Shown here: positions 1-5,865 of the stretch, one piece after another
Layout of the letters: every line of letters starts with the position of its first letter
Position numbering within the stretch: the first letter of the stretch is position 1
DNA from: Xanthobacteraceae bacterium
GTDB lineage: Bacteria > Pseudomonadota > Alphaproteobacteria > Rhizobiales > Xanthobacteraceae
Length of the DNA: 7,023 bases
Direction: 5' to 3'
NCBI GenBank assembly: GCA_030037185.1
Contig: JASHRR010001445.1
Location: forward strand, 1 to 7,023
Notes under the pieces: generated by a model
What the model saw: only the letters and a program-made list of their open reading frames with translations
Database searches by the model: none
What the model was told of the DNA's origin: nothing
Position numbers and translations under genes: made by a program

Positions 1-1438
1 TGCCGCTGAAATTCGGATAGCTAAGGTGCACGCTCCTCTTGACCTCGCCCGTCAGTGGATCAGCGGCCTTAAGATCGCTTTCCCGCCGCTCGGGGGCATT
101 CACGTTGCCACCATTCCAGCCTCGCTCCCTGGTGTGTTTCTCGCGGTCGATCGTAATCGTCGCGCAGTTCGACAGAGCTGGGATGTATAGTAGCTTAATA
201 GCTTAGTATTCGGGCTGTAGGAACTCGGCCAATAGTTATTCCCGCCCCCCCGGTGACGGACAAACCTGTTGCGGCGGCGCGTTCGGATTGAGGTTGCCGA
301 TGCCGGCATAGGTTTGGATGTCCTTGTTGGGATCATATTCGAGCGGCTTGCCGGTCTTTTGATCGATGCCTTTGGTCCAGTTCACCTCCAGATAAGGCTT
401 GGCGAGCACCATCGCGCCATTGGCGCGTTCCATGGTATAGAGAAAGCCGTTGCGCGCGGAATGCGTAATCAGCTTGCGCGATTGCCCGCCGACCTGTCCG
501 TCAATCAGGATATGGGTGCCGACCTCGTCGTAGTCCCACTGGTCGCCCGGCGTGAACTGGAAATACCAGTTCATGTTGCCGGTGTCGGGGTCCCAGGAAA
601 TCACACTGTTGGTGTAGAGGTTGTCGCCCGGCCGATAGAACGGATCGAACATCGGTACCGGATTGCCGGAGCCCCAGAGAGTCTGGTTGGTTACGGGATC
701 ATAGGTGCCCGTCACCCACACCGCGCCGCCGCCGGTGCGCCAGGCATTGGTGTTGCCCTTCCAGGTTTCGCTGCCAGGTTCGCCCGGAGCCGGGATCGTA
801 TATTTGAGCCACACGCGCTTGCCGGTTGCGGCATCGAGTCCAGCAATCCAGTCACGCACCCCCTGGTCGCCGTTGGCAGCACCAACGATGATCTTGTCCT
901 TGATGGCGAGCGGCGCCGCCGTGAAGGTAACGTCCGGTGTATCCGAGAATGAACTTTCCCAGACGACCTTACCGGTCTCCTTGTCGGTCGCGATGATGCG
1001 CGGGGAGTTGCCGAATCCTCCAGCGCCTGTGATGATAAAGTTACCCCACAGCGCTGCGCCGCGGCTGCGCATCTGGCGATCCTGCTTGGGGTCCATGCGC
1101 CACAAGATACGGCCCAGGTCGCCGGATCGGGCGTCAATCTTGTACAGGACGTTCCAGGAGTCCGTCACATAAAGGAACCCATCCTCGGCAAGCGGTGTTG
1201 CGTTGGTGAATTCGTTGCCGGCGCGCGGCACAGCGTAGGCAAGCCTCAAATTCTTGACGTTATCTCGGTTGATGCGTGCGAGCGGCGAAAAGCGCTGGCC
1301 GTCATAGGTGCGGTGGTTCATCAGCCAGTTCTGCGGCTCCCGGTCGGCATTGATGAGCCGTTCTGGGGTCACCTCGGCCGCCAACGTCGGCGACGCGGCG
1401 ATTACCACGCCAGCGAGCATAGCAATGCATCGATTCAT
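1..1438 (-). pseudogene. PQQ-dependent methanol/ethanol-family dehydrogenase, frameshifted twice, 3' end off window
   Basis: Periplasmic quinoprotein alcohol dehydrogenase, an eight-bladed propeller that oxidises alcohols and passes electrons to a cytochrome c. The ATG at 1438 is preceded by AGGAGG with a 5-nt gap. Residues 1-21 form a signal peptide ending TLAA. Family landmarks follow: WLMNHRTYDGQRFSPL (38-53), WRTGGGAVWVTGTYDP (233-248), GSGNPVP (256-262), the catalytic-Asp segment PGDQWDYDEVG (297-307, Asp302) and RNGFLYTMER (329-338). The first frame stops at 236 (400 aa; the family is usually about 560-600). Homology resumes in the next frame as GGGNNYWPSSYSPNTKLL after a seven-G run (245-251 on the plus strand). 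It shifts again at an 8-bp tandem duplication (189-204), then continues as LLYIPALSNCATITIDREK and further to the window edge. The adjacent Cys-Cys pair common in the family is absent, and the usual metal-ligand Glu of the GAE motif appears as Asp191. Assembly error could explain one lesion, less easily both. Confidence 0.88.
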
Positions 1439-1442
1439 CTAT

Positions 1443-1449
1443 TCCTCCT
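1443..1449 (-). promoter_or_regulatory. Shine-Dalgarno of the quinoprotein dehydrogenase
   Basis: On the minus strand AGGAGGA lies just upstream of the ATG at 1436-1438, with AGGAGG five bases from the start. It is a near-perfect anti-16S match. It fixes the start directly before the signal peptide and suggests the gene was once well translated. Confidence 0.75.
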
Positions 1450-1469
1450 GGTGCGCCCCCGCGCCAACA

Positions 1470-1490
1470 CGAAATTGATATTGAATTTCG
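1470..1490. promoter_or_regulatory. perfect 7-7-7 inverted repeat, candidate operator
   Basis: The arms CGAAATT (1470-1476) and AATTTCG (1484-1490) are perfect reverse complements around a 7-base AT-rich spacer. The site is about 30 bp upstream of the quinoprotein start codon, in the region shared with the divergent dehalogenase gene. It is markedly AT-rich for this GC-rich context. The symmetry is seen directly. A role as a repressor/activator site is inference, and no regulator gene lies in the window. A weak mRNA hairpin is the alternative. Confidence 0.35.
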
Positions 1491-1757
1491 AGATGACGGA
1501 ACGTTACCGCCATTTCCCGCGCACTTGAAAGGGTCGAATGGCTTTACTGGCCCAGGCGTTTTCACACAGCCTCAGCGCAGGGCTGGCGCCCTTGGGCACT
1601 GCAGCAAATCGGCCCTATCTGGGGTATACTGTCGTGCCGCTAACGCGGTCCGGAAGGCAGCCCGTGAGCCGCAGCGAACCAGTGTGCAATCGCTATGTTG
1701 CTGAAATTCGAACTGTCACCAGCCTAATCCCGCTACCGCTTTGCCGAAATCCGCCAA

Positions 1758-1762
1758 TGAGG
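1758..1762 (+). promoter_or_regulatory. Shine-Dalgarno TGAGG selecting the ATG at 1771
   Basis: TGAGG ends 8 bases before the ATG at 1771. The longer reading from the TTG at 1741 has no purine-rich stretch upstream, so the ATG is the better start for the hydrolase. Confidence 0.5.
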
Positions 1763-1770
1763 CCGAAAGC

Positions 1771-2814
1771 ATGGATTTTAAATCCGAACACGTCCAGGAG
1801 GGCGTGAGCCGTCGCGAGGTGGTCCAGGCCGCAGGCGCCGCGGCGAGCACTGCCACGCCGTCGCCGGGAGAGCAGCAGACGGCGGTGCTTGCCGAAGCAA
1901 CCGCCGCCGACTATGTGCGCGATCCGACGCGCTGGGGCAGCGCGGAAATCGCAGCCCTGTTCCCAGGATTCAAGCATCTCGACATGCGCACAAGAGGCGC
2001 GGTCATTCGGGTACGCCATCGCGGTTCTGGCCCGCCCTTGCTGCTTCTGCACGGCAATCCGATTAATCACGTGACGTGGTACGCAGTCGCCGCGCGGCTG
2101 GCCGAACGCTATCACGTGGTTCTTGCCGATCTGCGCGGCTATGGCGACAGCTCACTGCCCGAGCCCGGCCCCAACCACATCAATTACAGCTTCCGCACTA
2201 TGGCTGAAGACATGATCGAGGTCATGGAGAGCCTCGGCCACCAGCGTTTCTTCCTCGCCGGAAATGACCGCGGCGCACGAACGAGCCACCGCCTGTGCCT
2301 CGATCACCCGGACCGGGTCATGAAGCTCTGCCTGTTGGATATGCTGCCGAATTACTACGTGTGGACCAACGTAAGCATGAAGTGGGCCATCAACAATTGG
2401 CACTGGACCTTTCTGGCGCAACCCGAACCGTTTCCCGAAACGCTGATGAGCGCCGTACCCGCCGAGTGGTACCTGCAAATCCGCCGCGGTAACAGACAGC
2501 TCCCCAAAATCGTGGTCGACGAATATGTCCGGTGCTTCACGTTGAAAACGATTACGGGCGCCTGCCGCGACTATCGCGCAGCCGCCACATGCGATTTCGA
2601 GATGGATATGGCCGACAAGGATCGCCAGATCGGAATGCCGTTCCTGTTATTGTTTGGAACGCGCGGGGCACCGCCGAGCCAGGAATATCCCGCGGTTTGG
2701 CGAAAATTCGCCAGCAACCTCGTGGACGCGCAACCACTCCCTACCGGCCACTACATGCAAGAGGAAGCGCCCGACGACGTCTACGATCATTTCGTCAAGT
2801 TCTTCAGCGGGTGA
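1771..2814 (+). CDS. alpha/beta hydrolase, fluoroacetate/haloacetate dehalogenase-like, with twin-arginine-like N-terminus
   Basis: A 347-aa enzyme predicted to hydrolyse the carbon-halogen bond of haloacetate, giving glycolate and halide, through an Asp-ester intermediate. Numbered from the ATG at 1771: oxyanion loop HGNP (94-97); nucleophile elbow GNDRGAR with Asp166; Arg167 and Arg170 matching the two carboxylate-binding arginines of characterised fluoroacetate dehalogenases; Asp190 in LLDMLPNY; the cap-domain WHW (210-212), whose His and second Trp match the fluoride pocket; Tyr268 in CRDYRA for the third pocket residue; and His327 in PTGHY. Residue assignments follow from motif order, not an alignment. 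The family is about 295-305 aa. The extra ~45 N-terminal residues contain SRREVVQAAGAAAS (13-26), a Tat-like motif with a weak hydrophobic stretch, so export is possible but unproven. The base before the nucleophile is Asn where the family usually has His. The gene is divergent from the quinoprotein gene. An open reading extends to TTG 1741. Another cofactor-free hydrolase activity is possible. Confidence 0.85.
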   Translation: MDFKSEHVQEGVSRREVVQAAGAAASTATPSPGEQQTAVLAEATAADYVRDPTRWGSAEIAALFPGFKHLDMRTRGAVIRVRHRGSGPPLLLLHGNPINHVTWYAVAARLAERYHVVLADLRGYGDSSLPEPGPNHINYSFRTMAEDMIEVMESLGHQRFFLAGNDRGARTSHRLCLDHPDRVMKLCLLDMLPNYYVWTNVSMKWAINNWHWTFLAQPEPFPETLMSAVPAEWYLQIRRGNRQLPKIVVDEYVRCFTLKTITGACRDYRAAATCDFEMDMADKDRQIGMPFLLLFGTRGAPPSQEYPAVWRKFASNLVDAQPLPTGHYMQEEAPDDVYDHFVKFFSG

Positions 2815-2958
2815 TGCGAGCAATTGGGCCGTTCGGAATTGGGACTAGCGGCCGTCAACGGCGACGGAGCACGACGGTTGAAGATGGCCCTTAGCCGCTG
2901 CAGCCCTCGATCGCGTCATCACAGCAACTATCGAAGGTACCACGAACCAGATGTGGCT

Positions 2959-3090
2959 TTAGACGGTGATTGACCGCCGTACCGAAGCCGCGGCTATCGC
3001 CGCAATTGCCGGCGGATCACAACACAGCACCGTGAGGGCAATGAGCCACCGGATCGCCTTCTCGCTCGGCCCCAACCAGCTCAGCAGCGC
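2959..3090 (-). pseudogene. possible C-terminal remnant of a small-membrane-segment hypothetical protein
   Basis: The minus strand reads WLGPSEKAIRWLIALTVLCC, continues DPPAIAAIAAASVRRSITV and stops at 2959. A Trp/Lys-flanked hydrophobic stretch, then DPP, then an Ala-rich helix with an Arg pair at the end resembles, from memory, the tail of hypothetical transmembrane proteins common in rhizobial genomes. The open frame extends upstream to about 3354, but that part is low-complexity Arg/Gly/Pro sequence typical of a chance frame in GC-rich DNA. No start or Shine-Dalgarno supports a full gene. Calling it a fragment is inference. Confidence 0.25.
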
Positions 3091-3512
3091 GCATCGGCGC
3101 GACTTCGGTCTCAATCCAAATCTGCCCCCCGGCAGCCACTTGAGGCGCGATCGGCCTTCGGGACCACCAGCAAGCGACGGACCCGCGATCAAGCCCCTTG
3201 CCGCACAGAAGGTTCGGCGTTGAGGGTCAGTGCGCGGTCGGCGGACAGCCTTCCCGACCCCCTTTGCCCCACCCTCTACCCCAAGCAAGGAGGCGAGGGC
3301 AACACATGTCGTGGATTCCGCATTGCCGCTAAGGGAGCGTGTCGTCGTGAACAAAAAGGACCAAAGGCAACTACGTCGGCTTGCCGTCCTCGCACCGCGG
3401 CGAGTTCTCGGGCGCCCACCCCCCGTATCGGCCGGCTGGGCCCTGAGGGCACAATCCCGCCATAATCTTTCAAGATAATGTCACTGCGGGGGATCGAGTC
3501 GCACGGTTCACT

Positions 3513-3519
3513 AGGGGGA
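3513..3519 (+). promoter_or_regulatory. Shine-Dalgarno AGGGGGA selecting GTG start at 3525
   Basis: AGGGGGA ends five bases before GTG 3525. It supports the GTG start, which places a complete signal peptide at the N-terminus of the product. Confidence 0.6.
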
Positions 3520-3524
3520 ATTCT

Positions 3525-4001
3525 GTGGCTACTTCCATATACAGGATAGGAACTGCCGGCATCTTGCTGGCGATCGCAATGTGCTGTGGCGCCCCCGAAG
3601 CCAGCGCTCAGCTCTTCCTGAACCTGGGCGGCCCAGGGACTGGCTACGCGCCGGGACAGGGAAGTGCAGGCATGGGAACAGCCAATCTTGGCATTGGCGG
3701 GCCCGGAAGCGCAACTGAGCTCCAGGGCCTCAACGAGCCCGTCACCGGATCAAACCGAGGCGCCAGCCTTCCGCTGCTAAATCAACAAACAGGCAAAGCA
3801 CTTGGGGTGAGTGGCAATTCTGCCGGCACAGGTTCTCTTTCGTCCGCCGGGCCGTCTTCACCTGTTGATTCCGTCACCAACACCCTCATGGGCCCCGTCA
3901 GCAACCTCGCGCCTCGCTCAACAAGTTCGGCGGCGAATCCGGCCAGCAAACGGAAACAGACCAACATTGCCGGGACCGGCGCGGTTCCAGCGCCGCGGTG
4001 A
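3525..4001 (+). CDS. secreted Gly/Ser/Ala/Pro-rich hypothetical protein
   Basis: A 158-aa protein of unknown function. The GTG start has a strong Shine-Dalgarno. The N-terminus is a typical Sec signal peptide: Arg7, hydrophobic core GTAGILLAIAMCCGA (9-23), and probable cleavage after EASA at residue 28. The Cys pair at 20-21 does not fit a lipobox, because Met precedes the first Cys. The mature part is low complexity: Gly-rich to about residue 60 with near-repeats GGPGTG and GGPGSA, then Ser/Ala/Asn-rich, ending in a basic patch ASKRKQ and an Ala-Pro-Arg terminus. There are no Cys residues after cleavage and no catalytic motif. Composition suggests an extended or disordered cell-envelope or extracellular protein. 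It appears to be monocistronic, with no gene close on either side. Codon use and the start signals favour a real gene. Confidence 0.65.
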   Translation: MATSIYRIGTAGILLAIAMCCGAPEASAQLFLNLGGPGTGYAPGQGSAGMGTANLGIGGPGSATELQGLNEPVTGSNRGASLPLLNQQTGKALGVSGNSAGTGSLSSAGPSSPVDSVTNTLMGPVSNLAPRSTSSAANPASKRKQTNIAGTGAVPAPR

Positions 4002-4640
4002 TCCAGCGAACAACGCATTCAACGACGTCGGCGATAAGCTCGCGCGAGTGGTCGATGTTGTCGCGCGTTTGCTCCATCGCGTCGGCAACGTCCGCGCTGT
4101 TCATCACGCGGCGGCGGTCGAAACAGGACTAGCAACACGCCTACAAGTTTTGTCGTAACGGTCCGGCTGCTCCATACCCGTGTCGGCGGTCATGATTCGC
4201 GATTAGCACCCAGCGTGGGCCAATTGGCTTTAATACCCACTGGCGGTTTCGGCCATTACCAGAACAGCTTTCATCGCCGCAGGACTGGCTAGACTCTCTT
4301 CGGGATCCGGCCGACGGCATGCTGATAAGGTTCGACCGGCTCGGACATTGCGTCATTCAACGCCGGAGTAAACAGGAGGAGGGGGCGCCTGCGGCCCTAT
4401 CTTGGCAGGTCGGGGCGGGCAACTGCAAGCCCTTGGCCATCCCGCGTGCGCCCACCGTAAGCAGGCAAATCAGGAACACGCAACAACTGACGCCGCCAAT
4501 CTCCTGATGTCACGTCACCAAGCTCGTCATCTATCTGATCTTCAGACCTCCAAGTTTGCCGCCACCCAGGTCCCACGGCCGGCGTCCACTCTGGATGCCG
4601 GGGCGGCCGCTCGTGAGGCTGTTTTCAACGACGCGCGCCG
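4002..4640. other. 640-bp stretch with no recognisable intact gene
   Basis: No open frame here looks like a known protein. On the minus strand from GTG 4107 to about 4010, some 30 codons (MNSADVADAMEQTRD, then NIDHSRELIADVVE) have strong G/C third positions and could be the start of a decayed gene. The frame then loses that character and overlaps the end of the secreted-protein gene. A purine-rich GGAGGAGGGGG at 4374-4384 looks like a ribosome site, but no coding frame follows. The stretch is best read as relic DNA between the secreted-protein gene and the ATPase/IS91 mosaic. Confidence 0.5.
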
Positions 4641-5140
4641 GCCAGCTCGCGCCCTGTCCCACCCCCCACACAGAGCTGGTTGATCGAAGGTCTGTGCAGC
4701 GCACAAGCGGTCGGAATCATCAGCGGCGAACCCAAGTGCGGAAAATCGTTCTTGGTCAGCGTTGCCACCGCACCGCGATCGCGCTCGTTCATCAAGAGCG
4801 CCGCCCATAAGCGGCCTGGGTTGCGCGGCCCATCGGAATTGCACGCCTGGGGCGACTCCAATCTCTATCTGACCGCCACGGCCAGCACTTGCAGCTCAGC
4901 ATCGAGCGCCCGCATCGGATTCCTCTCCCTCCTCCACACCTGGGGCTCGGTCCATCCGCACGTCCACATGATTGTGCAGGCCGGCGGCAGCTTCTCGCTT
5001 GACGGGGACACGCTGGGTCGCCTGCCGAGAATCCCCAGCGCTCGCCCTCGAGGTCGTGGGCCAATGACCGGCTCCCGCTCAGAGCGCTCACCCGTCCTGC
5101 CTGCAACGCATCGAACACCTGAAGGGTCCTCATTCATCTC
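4640..5140 (+). pseudogene. decayed RecA-fold/AAA-family ATPase, internally deleted and multiply frameshifted
   Basis: Pieces of a P-loop ATPase of the RepA/AAA_25-like type. Piece 1 (about 4665-4750) reads SWLIEGLCSAQAVGIISGEP followed by KCGKSF, an intact Walker A (GEPKCGKS at 4725-4748). The part normally carrying Walker B is missing. Piece 2 (4751-4792), in another frame, reads LGQRCHRTAIALVH, like the strand after Walker B. Piece 3 (4794-4871), back in the first frame, reads KSAAHKRPGLRGPSELHAWG then DSNLYL. Piece 4 (4874-4906), shifted again, reads RHGQHLQLSIE. A possible last piece, PALALEVVG (5035-5061), is followed by a stop. The family is usually about 330-400 aa; under half remains. 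A 179-codon open frame from 4680 spans several pieces by chance and is unlikely to be functional. Family matching is from memory of conserved blocks, so subfamily and original role (plasmid- or island-linked helicase/loader) are inference. Confidence 0.68.
4908..5028 (+). mobile_element. IS91-family HUH transposase fragment embedded in the ATPase pseudogene
   Basis: The frame reads ARIGFLSLLHTWGS, then VHPHVHMIVQAGGSFSLDG, and, one base shifted, TRWVACR (5008-5028). IS91-type transposases carry the same order: a G-F-L-x-L-L-H-T-W-G block, a histidine cluster with the HUH metal-binding motif (here HVH at 4959-4967), a G-G-x-x-L-D-G turn, and then R-W-V-A-C-R. A few residues usual between the T-W-G block and the His cluster are missing, and a one-base shift separates LDG from TRW. 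Only about 40 residues of a protein near 400 aa are present, without the catalytic tyrosines or IS ends, so it is inactive. Confidence 0.65.
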
Positions 5141-5149
5141 TCGTACAGT

Positions 5150-5761
5150 TTACGCGCCGCCGTTTGGACCGGCGATGCTCGTGTCACACGACCCACAGCT
5201 GTCACGCCTTGCCGCCTGAATCTCCGCATACTCGCGGTCGAGGATGGCCATCATGACGTCGTCATACCAGATGCCATCGACGAAAGCAGCCTCGCGCTCT
5301 CTTCCCTCGATGACAAACCCACATTTTTGATACGAGCGGATAGCCCGCAAATTGTAGTCCACCACTCGCACGGAGACGCGATGCAGCTCGAGGACATTGA
5401 ATGCATAGCCCAAAGCGAGAGCGATAGCCTCACTGCCGAGGCCCTTTCCAAGCTGACTGGTGTTTTCAATACCGATTGCTAGACTGGCCCGCCTGTCTCT
5501 CAAATCGACCCGATCAAGTCTGATTTTTCCGATCAGACTGCCCGCCTCGATGATCCAAGCGTAATCCTGATCCAGAAGCTGTTGCACCCATCGCTTTGCC
5601 GCATGTTCGGTCATCTGGCGCAGATCACTGAGGTTACCTCCGTACATCCGAAATATCTCGGCGTCGGTTCCGAGCCTTAGCCGAGCTTGAACGTCGTCGT
5701 CACGGGGCCGGCGTAGGGTAACCCGCTTGCCTTTCAAAACTGGAAGGCTCGTGCTGCTCAT
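5150..5761 (-). CDS. GNAT N-acetyltransferase, RimJ/RimL type
   Basis: A 203-aa acetyl-CoA-dependent acetyltransferase of the Acetyltransf_3 (RimJ/RimL-like) group, which modifies N-terminal amines of ribosomal proteins or small-molecule amines; the substrate cannot be told. It opens with LKGKRVTLRRPRDDD (9-23), the usual strand-1 block. The acetyl-CoA pyrophosphate loop is QLGKGLGSEA (103-112), followed by the helix to YAFNVLELHRVSVRV (119-133). N137, Y144 and KCGFVIEGREREA (146-158) form motif B, and W165 Y166 D167 lead to the last strand. All core elements are present, so it looks intact. The last ~17 residues, rich in Cys/Ser/Gly, extend beyond the usual fold. ATG 5761 lacks a good Shine-Dalgarno, with only AAGG about 15 bases upstream. 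The stop lies almost against the 3' end of the convergent ATPase pseudogene. Confidence 0.85.
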   Translation of the reverse strand: MSSTSLPVLKGKRVTLRRPRDDDVQARLRLGTDAEIFRMYGGNLSDLRQMTEHAAKRWVQQLLDQDYAWIIEAGSLIGKIRLDRVDLRDRRASLAIGIENTSQLGKGLGSEAIALALGYAFNVLELHRVSVRVVDYNLRAIRSYQKCGFVIEGREREAAFVDGIWYDDVMMAILDREYAEIQAARRDSCGSCDTSIAGPNGGA

Positions 5762-5865
5762 TCAAAAGAAGCTAGCCTTTCTGGTGTGGGCCGTCACCCA
5801 ACTTGTCGTTTGTTGGCCCGAGGCCGAAAAGCCGTCTCGGCGCTCATGATCCGACCTTGGCGACG

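Larger units (their letters stand above)
2815..3524. other. 710-bp stretch with no convincing intact gene
   Basis: Open frames here are short, overlap on both strands and match no family I recognise, except a possible membrane-protein tail at 2959-3090. A 43-codon frame starting GTG at 3347 has a GGGAG nine bases upstream and reads VNKKDQRQLRRLAVLAPRR before losing character; it could be the start of a lost gene, but nothing confirms it. A small hairpin GCCGT-ca-ACGGC follows the hydrolase stop within about 50 bp and lacks a T-run, so I do not call a terminator. Near 3460-3480, CATAAT and GATAAT resemble -10 boxes for the next gene without a matching -35. Confidence 0.5.

Noticed and set aside
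245..251. Programmed ribosomal frameshift at the G7 run
   Set aside because: The 8-bp duplication 40 bp downstream would still break the product, so simple inactivation explains both better.
269..952. Long plus-strand frame (227 codons) opposite the quinoprotein gene
   Set aside because: It lies antisense to clear quinoprotein coding sequence, has no family resemblance, and follows from the GC-rich codon bias of the real gene.
1625..1630. TATACT as a -10 box for the dehalogenase gene
   Set aside because: No acceptable -35 hexamer at 16-18 bp upstream (bases around 1602-1607 are poor) and no extended -10 TG; it is about 140 bp from the start codon.
2908..2961. Plus-strand LDRVITATIEGTTNQMWL then stop, resembling an acyl-CoA dehydrogenase tail
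   Set aside because: The frame is closed a short way upstream, no further family sequence is found in nearby frames, and the resemblance is only to a short generic motif.
3258..3301. CCCTC...GAGGG hairpin in a C-rich/G-rich stretch, possibly a REP-like or terminator element
   Set aside because: Five-base arms around a ~19-base loop, no T-run and no second copy in the window.
4374..4384. GGAGGAGGGGG as a ribosome binding site
   Set aside because: No start codon with a sustained coding-like frame follows at suitable spacing.
4792..5137. Minus-strand frames of 90-113 codons across the ATPase/IS91 mosaic
   Set aside because: They are antisense to recognisable ATPase and IS91 blocks, Arg/Pro/Gly-rich, and without start signals.
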